From Pseudomonadota bacterium (GTDB taxonomy: Bacteria; Bdellovibrionota; UBA1018), in contig JAIXQO010000001.1 of the NCBI GenBank assembly GCA_027485695.1, forward strand, positions 372,001 to 436,000: a stretch of 64,000 nt of DNA. The letters run 5' to 3'. Every line of letters starts with the position of its first letter. The first letter of the stretch is position 1. The notes under the pieces were generated by a model. It saw only the letters and a list, made by a program, of their open reading frames with translations, was not told where the DNA came from and did not search any database. Both the position numbers and the translations under genes were made by a program. This document shows, piece by piece, positions 1 through 8,808 of this stretch.

Positions 1-1
1 G

Positions 2-334
2 CTTGCGACGACTCGTCAAATGGCCGAATCCAAACTCATCCGCCTATCTGCAAAAGATACTCGTCGTTTGGACTGGATCGATACGGAGGCGAGAAAACTC
101 AAGGCCGAGAGTATCGCGCGCACCAAGTCCATCGAAGCCGAAGACGAGTACTGGGCATGCGCCGATCAGATGGGCCGCGGAGAGAAAATTGAAACCCAAG
201 GCAAATGTGACCGCGAACAGGTCGTGCAAATTTCCAAAATCGCGGGCCAGCTGATGAGCGAGGAACTCAATCGAACCTATACGCTCGCGGAAGCACTCCG
301 GGGTTGGTTCAAGAGTCGTAAGCGTACGCTCTGA
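2..334 (+). CDS. Unknown protein, 5'-truncated at window edge
   Basis: The reading frame is open from the first base of the window to a TGA at 334. An ATG lies at 20, but no Shine-Dalgarno is visible before it and the frame continues upstream, so this is probably the C-terminal part of a longer gene. The visible ~110 residues are charged and helical with two cysteines (WACAD and GKCDRE contexts) and end in a basic RKR tail. I do not recognise the family. It converges on the porin gene 15 bases downstream. Confidence 0.45.
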   Translation, partial: LATTRQMAESKLIRLSAKDTRRLDWIDTEARKLKAESIARTKSIEAEDEYWACADQMGRGEKIETQGKCDREQVVQISKIAGQLMSEELNRTYTLAEALRGWFKSRKRTL

Positions 335-349
335 CCATTTGAAACGGAT

Positions 350-1828
350 TTACAGACCAATCTCCAGCCGGAGGGCGCCCCACCAAGCATTCGGTACTTC
401 GGTTGAGAAACTTGGGTTCCGGACGTACTGGAGGTCGGGCTGAATGATGAATCCCGGATGGAGTTGCATTCGATAGGTGAACTCGATGGCTCCTTCTTCT
501 GGAACTCCATGGTCACTTGAATGAATGGTCGTAAATCCAAGACCTACCTGGTCATCGTCTCGAAGCCCGAATACGCCTTTGTTCACGACGCCGACCAGCC
601 AGTTGGTGTGAACATCGTTCACTTTTGAACTGGCAAATCCACCATGCCAAAACGCGCTCCAACCTTTGCCCAAGGATTTTTCCGCTAGCAAGTACGCTCC
701 GGAGTTAGTCACTTGTTGCGGGATTTCGTTTCCGTCACTGTCGGTCGCGGTATCCGTTCGATGATCAAATGATCGCGTGTAAGTCCAACCACCGACGGCG
801 AACTTATGTGCGGACTCTCCGGACTCCACGATGCCGGCTTCTTGAATGAGCAAGTAGCCATTTTTCGGGTTTGGAGAAAATCGAGATTTAGACAGGTCAT
901 CCGTGTAGGCGGAGTTCGCCGCGAACACACCCGTTTGAAAATAGTAGTTGGACGAAGGCTCGAACTTCAATCGAAGTGCAGAAGTCGTGTAAGGAAAAAT
1001 CGACGGACCGCCCGTGCTGGTCTGCGAGAGTTCAAGTCCGAGTCCAAACGAAGAGTGGAGAAATAACGTCGCGGAATCAGTGAAATAAAAATCAGCGTTT
1101 AGGTCGTGAATACCCACGAGAAGTGAGGCGCGATCGTCAGCGAATTTTTGGTCATACCAGAGTTCGTAGAGCTTAATGGTATCCGTGAACGCTTGAATAT
1201 TACTGGTCCACTGAAGGTCGCCAACCTGTCCGCCCGGTTGATGTGAGCCGGCCCCTCCCCAGTTTCCCAGGCCATAGACAAAAAACGTGGCACCTTTCCA
1301 GCCCATGAGTTTCTCGGCGTCGACGAAAATCTTGGCGTCCACGTTGACGAGGTTCGCATTTCCTTTTCTAACTCCGCCATGGAATGTTCGGCTGGTTTCG
1401 TTCTTAGTCACGAGCGCGAATCCGAGACCTTTTTCAAGTAAGCGAGTTCTCGTTCCGCCCCAGTTCCCGGTCAGGCCGAAATTCTCCTCGCCTCCGCTGG
1501 GAGCGTGGTCGCTTGGAATGGTATCCACGGGGCCCGCTGGAGCTTGCTCCGCCGCTGGCGGAACAACTTCGGATCCGCTCTTGGAAGGTGGAGCGACGGG
1601 TTCCTGTGGAGAAGGTGATTTTTTCGATTTTTTTGGTCTGAACGATGCTGGGCTTCGACCGTTGGTGGGTCGCTCTTTTTTACGAGGCTCAGGTTTCGTG
1701 GATTCTTCGACCGTATCCCAGGCGGATGGCTCTGCCGATGCTGCCAGGGTTGTCATAGAAATGACGGCCGCACCATTTAGGAGCGATTTCAAAAGGGATC
1801 GACCGGTCTTACGAGCAATGCGTCTCAT
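350..1828 (-). CDS. OprB-family carbohydrate-selective porin
   Basis: 492 residues. A basic N-terminus and hydrophobic stretch ending near residue 32 (AASA) form a signal peptide. It is followed by a Pro/Ser/Lys-rich linker (about 40-115) and then a barrel domain opening with LTGNWGGTR at 119, the hallmark entry motif of OprB porins. The remainder has alternating aromatic/polar beta-strand texture (KLYELWYDQKF, WGALRLEIGL) and ends in a hydrophobic residue as outer-membrane barrels do. OprB proteins let sugars diffuse through the outer membrane; the substrate here is unknown. The long low-complexity linker before the barrel is unusual and might contact peptidoglycan (inference). It is monocistronic and converges with the truncated gene at the window edge. 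Confidence 0.85.
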   Translation of the reverse strand: MRRIARKTGRSLLKSLLNGAAVISMTTLAASAEPSAWDTVEESTKPEPRKKERPTNGRSPASFRPKKSKKSPSPQEPVAPPSKSGSEVVPPAAEQAPAGPVDTIPSDHAPSGGEENFGLTGNWGGTRTRLLEKGLGFALVTKNETSRTFHGGVRKGNANLVNVDAKIFVDAEKLMGWKGATFFVYGLGNWGGAGSHQPGGQVGDLQWTSNIQAFTDTIKLYELWYDQKFADDRASLLVGIHDLNADFYFTDSATLFLHSSFGLGLELSQTSTGGPSIFPYTTSALRLKFEPSSNYYFQTGVFAANSAYTDDLSKSRFSPNPKNGYLLIQEAGIVESGESAHKFAVGGWTYTRSFDHRTDTATDSDGNEIPQQVTNSGAYLLAEKSLGKGWSAFWHGGFASSKVNDVHTNWLVGVVNKGVFGLRDDDQVGLGFTTIHSSDHGVPEEGAIEFTYRMQLHPGFIIQPDLQYVRNPSFSTEVPNAWWGALRLEIGL

Positions 1829-1921
1829 ACAAATCTAGTCGGCAAAACGTGCCGTGACACTCTTGAAGTTCGATTCAAATCTCCCATTAGATTAAAAAAC
1901 GGATCCAGAACGACATAAAAC

Positions 1922-1939
1922 CCAGGACCGGCGTCCTGG
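1922..1939. repeat. Inverted repeat in divergent intergenic region
   Basis: CCAGGAC and GTCCTGG form a perfect 7-bp stem with a 4-base loop in the 198-bp region between the divergent porin and small secreted protein genes. There is no T-tract on either side, so it is not an obvious terminator. Confidence 0.4.
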
Positions 1940-1966
1940 TCGGCATCAAAACTCAGTAAGTACAAA

Positions 1967-1983
1967 ATTCCACTTCGTGGAAT
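1967..1983. repeat. Inverted repeat ATTCCAC-TTC-GTGGAAT
   Basis: A perfect 7-bp inverted repeat around TTC, 45 bp before the start of the gene at 2028. It may be an mRNA leader hairpin or an operator. No regulator is identified. Confidence 0.4.
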
Positions 1984-2027
1984 GAGCCCATGTTGGATAT
2001 CAGGCACCCAAACCTGGAGGACCCATC

Positions 2028-2498
2028 ATGAAACAGACCATCATTCTCATTGCTCTTGCGATTACCGCTTCCACTGCTCAAGCAGCAGGCCCATTCGCTC
2101 CCGTGCTTCGCTGCAAGGGCGAAGACAAATTCCTTACTCGCCAAGGCGAAGACGGACGTTTTGAAATCCGCATTTCCCGGAACGTTCGTGACCCAGAGAT
2201 CGCAGTCGCAACGAAATTCGCTTGCGTCAGCGGCGATGAATTCAAGATTCTCCCGCGTTTTCGTGGGTTTCTGCAGGTGACGACGGGTGCTCGTGGCGCA
2301 CAAAACGTCAGCGTATTCCAAGGTCAACTCCCCTATCGTAACGCCTACATCCTGAACTCGATGTCGGTACCATTCTGGATTCCAGGTGTGGTCGGCAAGA
2401 TTGCTGGTGTTTACGTCGAGGGCCGTAGCACTTCCAATCTCGAGTGCGAGGAATATGCTTTTCCAAACAACGATGATTTCCCACAAACCTGTAATTAA
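2028..2498 (+). CDS. Small secreted protein of unknown function
   Basis: 156 residues beginning with a classical signal peptide (MKQTIILIALAITASTAQA, cleavage expected after AQA). The mature part carries cysteines in RCKG, KFACVSG, LECEE and QTCN contexts, probably two disulfides, which suits a periplasmic or secreted location. The start is fixed by a strong GGAGG eight bases upstream of the ATG. No family is recognised. A Rho-independent terminator follows at 2527-2556, so it is a single-gene unit. It belongs to a set of small exported proteins with their own promoters in this window (also at 19869, 20335 and 49498), with no evident sequence relation among them. Confidence 0.75.
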   Translation: MKQTIILIALAITASTAQAAGPFAPVLRCKGEDKFLTRQGEDGRFEIRISRNVRDPEIAVATKFACVSGDEFKILPRFRGFLQVTTGARGAQNVSVFQGQLPYRNAYILNSMSVPFWIPGVVGKIAGVYVEGRSTSNLECEEYAFPNNDDFPQTCN

Positions 2499-2526
2499 TC
2501 GACAGGTTACGCGCTAGTTATCGAGG

Positions 2527-2556
2527 ACCCGGGTTCCGTGAGGAATCCGGGTTTTT
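2527..2556 (+). terminator. Rho-independent terminator
   Basis: ACCCGGGTTCC pairs with GGAATCCGGGT (one G-U pair) around a GTGA loop and is followed by a T-run. It terminates the secreted-protein gene ending at 2498 and lies just upstream of the rlmE promoter. Confidence 0.85.
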
Positions 2557-2574
2557 GCTGGACTGCAGACGTGC

Positions 2575-2580
2575 TATAGT
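2575..2580 (+). promoter_or_regulatory. -10 element TATAGT for rlmE
   Basis: TATAGT lies 10 bases before the rlmE ATG. A poor -35 (TTTTTG at 2552-2557) sits 17 bases upstream, overlapping the terminator T-run. Transcription from here would give a leader of only a few bases. Confidence 0.4.
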
Positions 2581-2590
2581 CGGGGCTCTC

Positions 2591-3238
2591 ATGGCTTATA
2601 ATCCGCGCGACTTCTACTACCAGCAGGCGAAGAAAGAGAACTACGCCGCCCGCTCGGTTTTCAAACTTCAAGAAATTGAAAAACGATTTCGGATCTTTTT
2701 TCCGGGCATGGTCGTGCTCGATCTCGGCGCAGCGCCGGGCTCTTGGTCGCAGTACGCCGCCGAGAAAGTCGGCAAGAACGGCAAGGTACTCGGTATCGAC
2801 CTTCAGGCGATCAAGCTCACCATCCGTAACGCTTGTTTCATCACCGCTGACATTCGCGCGCTCGACCTCGCTCAAACAATGGAAGAAAATGGTTTCCGCC
2901 CGCCGTTCCACCTCGTGCTATCGGATATGGCACCGAAAACGACGGGGAATAAGCTTCAGGATCAGATGCGCTCGCTTGAGCTCTGCGAGATCGCGCTCGA
3001 GGCTGCGGATCGTTTCCTCTGCAAAGGTGGACATTTCGTCTGTAAAATGTTTCACAGCGAAGAGTTCGAGAATTTCCGCAAGAAATGCCGTGATCGATAC
3101 AAAAAAGTTGAGCTCATTCGCCCTAAAAGCACGCGCAAAGAGAGTAAAGAAATTTTCTTCGTTTGCACGGGTCATATCAACGATCCGCGCGACCTAGCTT
3201 CGGCAGCGGCTCAGAAATCGGATCCGACTCCGGTTTAG
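2591..3238 (+). CDS. rlmE: 23S rRNA (uridine-2'-O)-methyltransferase RlmE (FtsJ/RrmJ)
   Basis: 215 residues, the usual size for FtsJ. It methylates the 2'-O of U2552 in the 23S A-loop using S-adenosylmethionine during large-subunit maturation. The SAM-binding motif VLDLGAAPGSWSQYA is intact. The K-D-K-E catalytic tetrad is present in NYAARSVFKL, LVLSDMAPKTTG, GHFVCKMF and RKESKEIFFV. ATG 2591 was chosen because MAYNPRDFYYQQAK matches the family N-terminus; an in-frame TTG at 2555 lies inside the upstream terminator. Only a weak GGGG precedes the start, while TATAGT sits 10 bases before it. The gene converges on an NmrA-like gene, sharing the 4-base stop overlap TTAG at 3235-3238. Confidence 0.93.
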   Translation: MAYNPRDFYYQQAKKENYAARSVFKLQEIEKRFRIFFPGMVVLDLGAAPGSWSQYAAEKVGKNGKVLGIDLQAIKLTIRNACFITADIRALDLAQTMEENGFRPPFHLVLSDMAPKTTGNKLQDQMRSLELCEIALEAADRFLCKGGHFVCKMFHSEEFENFRKKCRDRYKKVELIRPKSTRKESKEIFFVCTGHINDPRDLASAAAQKSDPTPV

Positions 3239-4599
3239 ATAGTTTTTCGGTTGCTGTCCAAAAACACTCCGAAACGGCGCATCGTCCAAACATGCGCGAT
3301 CGCTTGAGTATAAATATAAACAAACCAAGGCAGTGACGGATAGAACTCGTGAATTGCCGTGATGAGGTATTTTCCGCCCAGTACCTCGCGAATCTCCAAT
3401 CGCGCCCGCGGGTGCGCGGTAGCGAGCATCCCGCCCCGAACATACAATAGTTGTCGATCAGGCGTGCTGCGTTCCACGGATTTTTCGAGGGTGAGCAGCG
3501 TCCAAGATTTCCTCAGGAGGTAGAATTTGCAAAAATTTCCTTGGACCTCGGCCTTGATGAGGAAGAAAAATAACTGCGGAAGAAAATTGAAATACTCCTT
3601 CGTCGCCCACTCGGCCGAGTGGTGATTCGGCATCGGCAAACGTTGAATCGAGCGAACGTAATGCTGAGTGGGTACGAACCCCATGAACTTGCCTTGAACT
3701 TTTTCGCTCAGTGCCCGGCGCAATGACTCACCAATCGGCGTCGATACATCGGCCGGGTATGGCCAACGATGTGATTCGCGCACGATCATCGGGTACCTCA
3801 GACTCATGACGAGTGGAAAAACGAGATCCTTGGTCGTTTGAGTGATCAGAGCCACCCAAAACCGAGATAGCCCCAGCGGAATCCAGTTCAATCGGATGAT
3901 CCGCGCGACTTTCCCCATCATTTTCGCGGTCCGCTCGATGAGCTCACGATAAGTCAGCACTTCTGGTTGCGCGACATCGAAGGTTTGATTCTGAACGGTT
4001 TCGTCATCCAAGCATCGGATCAGCACGTTGAGCATATCGCCCAGGTCGACTGGTTGAAAACTCGTATCCGCCCAGCTCGGACAAAGCATGAACGGTAGGC
4101 GTTCCACCAGTCGCTTGAGGATGGTGAAAGAAGATCCTTTGGGACCGATGATGAGGGACGCTCGGATCGTCGTCACGCGTGGGAGCATCAATCGGAAGGT
4201 TTCCTCGACCTCTAGGCGACTTTTGAGGTGCCAAGACATTTGCTGAGTTTCCGGAACTATGCCGCTCAGATAGATCACGTGGCCAACGGAGGCTTTGCGA
4301 CAAGCTCGAGCGAAATTATCAGCAAGTAACAGATCGAAATCGTAGAATTCGCCCTGCGTAAGTGCTGCGGACGGAAGCATCGAGTGCACGAGGTAATAGG
4401 CGCTGTCGCAACCTTCTAAGCTCTCGTTCAGATCTTTTAAGGAAAAAAGATCGCATTTCTTCCAGGTCAAACGAGGGTGGTCTGATTCGCGCTCGACCCG
4501 CGATACCGCAATCACTCGATTGTCGGTTTCCTGAAGGAGGCGTTTGATGAGCGCTTGTCCAATGAATCCACTCGCACCGGCGACGAAAACGGTTCTCAT
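3235..4599 (-). CDS. NAD(P)-binding NmrA/YbjT-like atypical SDR protein
   Basis: 454 residues. The N-terminal Rossmann motif VAGASGFIGQAL (about 5-16) is the dinucleotide-binding signature of NmrA/YbjT-type atypical SDRs. YYLVHSM and VIYLSGIVPE follow the family pattern, but the classical Tyr-x-x-x-Lys pair is not obvious. The C-terminal ~170 residues (FNFLPQLFFFLIKAEVQGNF onward) resemble the DUF2867-type extension of YbjT relatives, which often associates with membranes. The substrate is unknown. It is the last gene of a minus-strand run, 12 bases after the exported haem protein gene, so probably co-transcribed with it. Confidence 0.75.
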   Translation of the reverse strand: MRTVFVAGASGFIGQALIKRLLQETDNRVIAVSRVERESDHPRLTWKKCDLFSLKDLNESLEGCDSAYYLVHSMLPSAALTQGEFYDFDLLLADNFARACRKASVGHVIYLSGIVPETQQMSWHLKSRLEVEETFRLMLPRVTTIRASLIIGPKGSSFTILKRLVERLPFMLCPSWADTSFQPVDLGDMLNVLIRCLDDETVQNQTFDVAQPEVLTYRELIERTAKMMGKVARIIRLNWIPLGLSRFWVALITQTTKDLVFPLVMSLRYPMIVRESHRWPYPADVSTPIGESLRRALSEKVQGKFMGFVPTQHYVRSIQRLPMPNHHSAEWATKEYFNFLPQLFFFLIKAEVQGNFCKFYLLRKSWTLLTLEKSVERSTPDRQLLYVRGGMLATAHPRARLEIREVLGGKYLITAIHEFYPSLPWFVYIYTQAIAHVWTMRRFGVFLDSNRKTI

Positions 4600-4611
4600 A
4601 CATCAATCTTA

Positions 4612-5913
4612 TCAGCGAACGGTCGTGCTTGGATAGCGTTCGATCGGGTGTAATTCAAAGACCGGGAGCAGTTGCCGAACCCAGGAGAACGACCCATCAG
4701 AATAAGACCAAACGTAGTCACTCGGGAAATTTTGGCGAATGAGTCGAGTATGGTTTTGCTCGAGGATTTTCGATTGACTCGTATGTGCACCGGCGAATTG
4801 GTGGCATCCGATACAGTTCGTGCGGATGTTACCAGGACCTTTTTCGAGGTAGGGGTTCGAACACCAGGTAGGCTGTGAGTGCGCAGAGTCTTGATCTGCG
4901 GTGACCGTGCACTGTGAATAGTTGGGTGCTTGAGGGAACAGGCGGGTGAACGTTACGGGCTGATCTTGATTCAAAGATGAGTGATTCTCCGGGCTCCACC
5001 AGAATGAACTCCAGGTCCAGTCTTTCTGGTTTTTCAGCATGAAATGAACACCGGTGAGCCCGAGGCGATTTCCAGGCAACCAGCTACCAACAATAATCTG
5101 ATCGGCCCTCGGAGCGGCCACCTGTACGGAGAACGAATCCCACTCGGCGTTGTTCGGTAACGAGGACGCGCGGAACTCCGATTCCATCGTTCGGTAGCCG
5201 ACAAAAGGCGCATATTCCTGAATCGGCGTCCAATTGAGTTTCGCGATTGCCGATCCAATCGGAAACTCACCCGTCAGACAAGGTTGCGAAGGCGTCCAAA
5301 AGACGTCGTCCAAGTCGTCGCCGTTACGATCCAAACAATGATCGGAGAATAGCCATTGTCGTAAGAGATGCTCGACGGCAGTTCGATTCATCAGCACGCG
5401 AGTGAAATCATTTGATCCAATCACCCGCTCCAGCGAATCCAATTGGCTCAGGTATTGACGATAACGGCTGGTGCTCCAGCTGGGGAGCACTCCAATCAAG
5501 TGGTCATTCCAAGTGAGTAGTTGGTCGAGTTTCGCCTGGCTTAAGCCGGTACGGTAGTCTTCGCGCGTGAATCTGAGTAGAGGTGATCCGAGCTGCAAAA
5601 GTCTCAGGACTTCGGGGAATGAATACCAGGTGAGAAACTCTGGAATCAGCCGAGTCGTTGATTCGCCACTGACGATCGCTGAGGGAATCGTGAGCGGGAC
5701 TGGGCGAAAATATTCTTGGCCCAATTCCCAACCGATCGTTCGGGAACTTTTGTTCGGATCAGGTGCAACCAAAAAAGCGGGATTGGAACGAGACGATCCG
5801 TAGAGCGCACGAGCCCCAGGGCTTGCGGCTTCCACTGACGAGATTAGTAGCGCTCCGATTAGACTGGCGGACGGGAGCGCTCGCCAGAATCGTTTTGCTA
5901 GAGGTCGAGCCAT
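4612..5913 (-). CDS. Exported protein with single c-type haem motif
   Basis: About 433 residues. A signal peptide is evident (MARPLAKRFWRALPSAS then a hydrophobic run to VEAA). One haem-c motif CIGCH lies near the C-terminus (C372, C375, H376 counted from an ATG at 5928). Additional cysteines (SDHCLD, QPCL, QCTV, TWCS) suggest disulfides. The rest matches no family I know. Two starts are possible: ATG 5928 with no Shine-Dalgarno, or ATG 5913 preceded by GGGAG. Both overlap the end of the upstream haem-protein gene, so translation is probably coupled. Function is probably periplasmic electron transfer or haem-dependent redox work; this is inference from the motif and its partner. Confidence 0.65.
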   Translation of the reverse strand: MARPLAKRFWRALPSASLIGALLISSVEAASPGARALYGSSRSNPAFLVAPDPNKSSRTIGWELGQEYFRPVPLTIPSAIVSGESTTRLIPEFLTWYSFPEVLRLLQLGSPLLRFTREDYRTGLSQAKLDQLLTWNDHLIGVLPSWSTSRYRQYLSQLDSLERVIGSNDFTRVLMNRTAVEHLLRQWLFSDHCLDRNGDDLDDVFWTPSQPCLTGEFPIGSAIAKLNWTPIQEYAPFVGYRTMESEFRASSLPNNAEWDSFSVQVAAPRADQIIVGSWLPGNRLGLTGVHFMLKNQKDWTWSSFWWSPENHSSLNQDQPVTFTRLFPQAPNYSQCTVTADQDSAHSQPTWCSNPYLEKGPGNIRTNCIGCHQFAGAHTSQSKILEQNHTRLIRQNFPSDYVWSYSDGSFSWVRQLLPVFELHPIERYPSTTVR

Positions 5914-7808
5914 ACTCCCGTGAGCCATTCTGTTTTGGTCGCCTGATCACGCACCAAGAAATACAACCACCCGTCGGCGCGGAAATGCGGGAAGGCGGCG
6001 ACTTGCCCGAATTCCATCGAGGTGATTCGTTTGGTCAGTCCGGTTCGTAAGTCGAGGACGTAGATGTTCGACGTTCCTTGTTTCAGCATCGCTTGGAACT
6101 CAGGAACGTTCGGAGAGAAGAAACCGAGTTCTCTGAAATCGGATTCCTCCACGTAATGGTGGTAAACGAAATGCTGCTCATCGAGGGAAAACGTACCTTT
6201 GGAGCCTTTGTTGCAGACCGAAAGCAATCGTTCGAGCTCCAGCGTTCCATTCGGTTTCGTTCTCAGCGCATGGAAACTGTAATCCAACTGTTTGAGTTTT
6301 CCGGTGGCTACGTCCATGCCAGAAGTTCGAGCAGCCGCCATTCCGGACGATGGCGAAAGCGTCCAGTCTCCGGAAAACGGTGTCCAAAGGTCGATCGGGT
6401 TCAGAATCTGATAGTTCGCTCCATCAAAAGTCATTCGCGTGAAATGGATGAAACTGCGAACGCCCCAGCTCGCTACGGCGTCTCTTCGGCTCAACGCTGC
6501 CCAAGGTCCACCCGCATCGTCAGGTCCATAGGTACCCGTGAGCGCGTAAGTATCCGTGCCGCCGAGCGAACTTCCGAGCGATTGATAGGTGCGAACATTT
6601 CCGCTGACGACGCATCCGGACTCGTTAAATTCTAACGTCGTTTCGGCTGGGTTCTTGAGGACCGAAACCGGACAGATACCTGCATTGTAATCATCGCCGA
6701 TTCCATGAAGCATGAATCCGCGACCATCGGGTGTGAACGCCGGATCATAACGACCAGTCGCGTAGATGTTTCCTTTGGAACTGCCGGAGATGTTGGTTTT
6801 CGTCAGATCGACGATCATGGACGAATACTTCTTCTTCTCGCCGCCGGGTTGAACGATCTCCTCGGCAGACGCGAGTCCGTATCCGACGTAACGACCATCT
6901 GGACTGGAACGTACCCAGTAACTCGTGGCGCGCGGAGTTTTCGCGATGATTCGCATCGTGTTGTTTGGGTCGAGGTTCCACCGCCAAGAGAAATAGAAAT
7001 CGGAAGTTTGTGGGAACTTGTCGTTGCCTTCGTCGTCCTTACCTTTGAAGCAATCGCGAGACAAAGAACCCACCTCGCAACCAAAGAACGGCGTACCGGC
7101 GTTTAAGTGATAGTGGGCCCAGTTAAGGTTTCTTCGATCATCCAGGTACTGCGCGAGTTTTGGTGAAACGAATGGAGCGCATTCACTCCCCGGGGTCACC
7201 TCGTGCTCGAGATACTTGTCGATGAATGGGAGTTTGGCTTTGAGCCAGTCATAGAGAATGACGGATTCGGTTGCACTCAGGAGATTGTGCCCACCGCGCG
7301 GCATTCCGGCTTCGCTGAGCATTTGATCATACTGCGCCTGGAAGTCGGCTTCGCCATAAGCGTCTTTGAAAATTTGCAGGATACTCGGGTGTTTGAGTGC
7401 AGCCGCAAGCAGTCCCAGACGTTTTGCGGAGTAAGGACGGGGTGGTTCAGAACTGCCGCGGAGGCACTTGACCTTGTCCATTGCCGTCATGGGCTGGCCC
7501 TGATCGTTTTTCGTTTTCTCGAGGCAAGAGATTCGGTAGCCGGCAGTATCGCCCCAATCGCTGATGAGTCTCATGGTGGGAGTGTGGCAACCGAGGCATC
7601 GATTGTCCGAAGTTGCGCCGCCGACGAGAGGCGCGCTGATCAGTTTCATCGCCTGAAGCGCGTTTTGTTCTTCGGGGGTCGACGGGTCTTCGAAGAATGC
7701 TGATGAAGGGTGATAGAGCCGGGCGTGTACCGGAGGAGCCGCGAGGATGCACGTGAGAAGAAAGGTGGAGCAAACAGTCCGCATCGAAATCCGAGAAAAG
7801 AGCTTCAT
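5898..7808 (-). CDS. Exported haem-c/beta-propeller-like protein
   Basis: 636 residues with a signal peptide ending near residue 29 (PVHA). A single haem-c motif CLGCH sits at 71-75. A C-terminal half has repeated short segments reminiscent of PD40/WD40-type propeller blades (SSPDGRYVGYGL, DPAFTPDGRGFMLHG, SLDEQHFVYHH, PHFRADGWLYFL). It heads a minus-strand run: its 3' end overlaps the second haem-c gene, followed by the NmrA-like gene. A shared operon and one CxxCH each suggest an interacting periplasmic pair; the substrate is unknown. No bacterial family name can be given with confidence. Confidence 0.7.
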   Translation of the reverse strand: MKLFSRISMRTVCSTFLLTCILAAPPVHARLYHPSSAFFEDPSTPEEQNALQAMKLISAPLVGGATSDNRCLGCHTPTMRLISDWGDTAGYRISCLEKTKNDQGQPMTAMDKVKCLRGSSEPPRPYSAKRLGLLAAALKHPSILQIFKDAYGEADFQAQYDQMLSEAGMPRGGHNLLSATESVILYDWLKAKLPFIDKYLEHEVTPGSECAPFVSPKLAQYLDDRRNLNWAHYHLNAGTPFFGCEVGSLSRDCFKGKDDEGNDKFPQTSDFYFSWRWNLDPNNTMRIIAKTPRATSYWVRSSPDGRYVGYGLASAEEIVQPGGEKKKYSSMIVDLTKTNISGSSKGNIYATGRYDPAFTPDGRGFMLHGIGDDYNAGICPVSVLKNPAETTLEFNESGCVVSGNVRTYQSLGSSLGGTDTYALTGTYGPDDAGGPWAALSRRDAVASWGVRSFIHFTRMTFDGANYQILNPIDLWTPFSGDWTLSPSSGMAAARTSGMDVATGKLKQLDYSFHALRTKPNGTLELERLLSVCNKGSKGTFSLDEQHFVYHHYVEESDFRELGFFSPNVPEFQAMLKQGTSNIYVLDLRTGLTKRITSMEFGQVAAFPHFRADGWLYFLVRDQATKTEWLTGVWLDL

Positions 7809-7978
7809 GGTGGTTCTCGCTTAAATTTGCTCGGACCATAGCGGACACGCGAAGTGAGTTAAAGAAAAATTCACGAGGATGGATGGAGTCACCTTTTGTC
7901 GGGAAACCCCGCTCAAAATATAACTTTATAAAGGTGAAATTAGAATTTCAGATGAAGTTGATCAACAACCGACGTGAA

Positions 7979-8194
7979 CTAACGAGCCGGTGTTAGTGGA
8001 GGGCATCCTGGACAAGCCGCGGTGACTTGGTTCGTGATAAAACTCCAGAGTCCGCGCATGCTGTTTCGACGTTGAGGATTGAGCTGGGAGTTGAGGATCC
8101 CGGCGAGCATCAGCACGAGAAAAAGCGTCAGGATGTATTCCAAGATCGCCTGACCGCTCTCGTCTTTTAATGTCGGTTTCCTTCTTGCTCTCAT
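7979..8194 (-). CDS. Small Flp/TadE-like prepilin-type protein (orphan)
   Basis: 71 residues. The segment DESGQAILEYILTLFLVLML matches the type IVb (Flp/TadE) prepilin pattern: a Gly cleavage site, Glu at +5 of the mature chain, an adjacent Tyr, then a hydrophobic helix. The short tail has a CPGCPP motif. Start ATG 8194 is preceded by GGGAG. No tad/pil assembly or prepilin peptidase gene is nearby, so a pilin role depends on machinery elsewhere. It is divergent from the TlpA-like gene with only 29 bp between starts, and the two may share control. Confidence 0.6.
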   Translation of the reverse strand: MRARRKPTLKDESGQAILEYILTLFLVLMLAGILNSQLNPQRRNSMRGLWSFITNQVTAACPGCPPLTPAR

Positions 8195-8223
8195 ACTCCC
8201 ATTTTAGGCTATACTTTCAAACA

Positions 8224-8808
8224 ATGGCAGAGTCTAAAAAGATCAGTATCTCCAAAGTGTTAGTACCGGTTTTACTGATTTTGGTGCTCATCGTCGCCGT
8301 GTTGACGGTTCTGGACAAGCGCCAGAGCGCCGACCACGATCATCGTAACGAAGTCTCTGAAGTGATTGATCTCAAGGTGGGAACCGTGCTTCCGGACCTG
8401 GAACTGGTCGATCTTGAGGGTAAAAAACGTAAACTCTCCTCCCTGGGGGGGAAAGTTTGGGTCTTGAACTTCTGGGCGACCTGGTGCGGCCCCTGTATCG
8501 AGGAGATCCCCAGCCTCAATCGCTTGCACACCCGCTTTCAGGACCAAGGGCTTCGGGTCGTCGGGGTGAATATGGACGAATCCCCCGAAGTGGCACTCCC
8601 AGAGTTTCGTAAAAAAGTTGCGATTCAGTTCCCGATCTTCACGGATGTAGACGGAAAACTGGCCGACCGCATGGAAGTGAGTGGTCTACCGTTCACGATC
8701 GTGATCGATAAGAATTTGAAAATTTTGTTCATTGAACTGGGTGAGCGCAATTGGAGTAGCGACGAGGAGTTCGCCCAATTCGCCCGGTGGCTCTCGGAGA
8801 CGACGTGA
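8224..8808 (+). CDS. TlpA/ResA-like membrane-anchored thioredoxin
   Basis: 194 residues. An N-terminal membrane anchor (about 10-30, VLVPVLLILVLIVAVLTVL) is followed by a thioredoxin-fold domain of the AhpC/TSA-Redoxin class with WCGPC at 87-91 and the cis-Pro region VSGLPFTIVID. Such proteins reduce periplasmic disulfides, often on apocytochrome c, which fits the haem-c proteins encoded just upstream on the other strand (inference). ATG 8224 was chosen over an upstream start because no membrane-protein extension is expected. It lacks a Shine-Dalgarno but has TATACT 8 bases upstream. The stop overlaps the next gene's GTG start. Confidence 0.85.
   Translation: MAESKKISISKVLVPVLLILVLIVAVLTVLDKRQSADHDHRNEVSEVIDLKVGTVLPDLELVDLEGKKRKLSSLGGKVWVLNFWATWCGPCIEEIPSLNRLHTRFQDQGLRVVGVNMDESPEVALPEFRKKVAIQFPIFTDVDGKLADRMEVSGLPFTIVIDKNLKILFIELGERNWSSDEEFAQFARWLSETT

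Noticed and set aside
1287..1838. 183-residue open frame antisense to the porin
   Set aside because: Lies entirely within the porin gene on the other strand; it has no homology-like motif or ribosome-binding site.
2555..2590. N-terminal extension of rlmE from TTG
   Set aside because: Overlaps the terminator stem and lacks family similarity; ATG 2591 fits FtsJ.
4851..4866. GGTTCGAA-type string resembling a tRNA T-arm
   Set aside because: It lies inside a coding gene, with no acceptor stem or anticodon arm around it. No tRNA was found anywhere.
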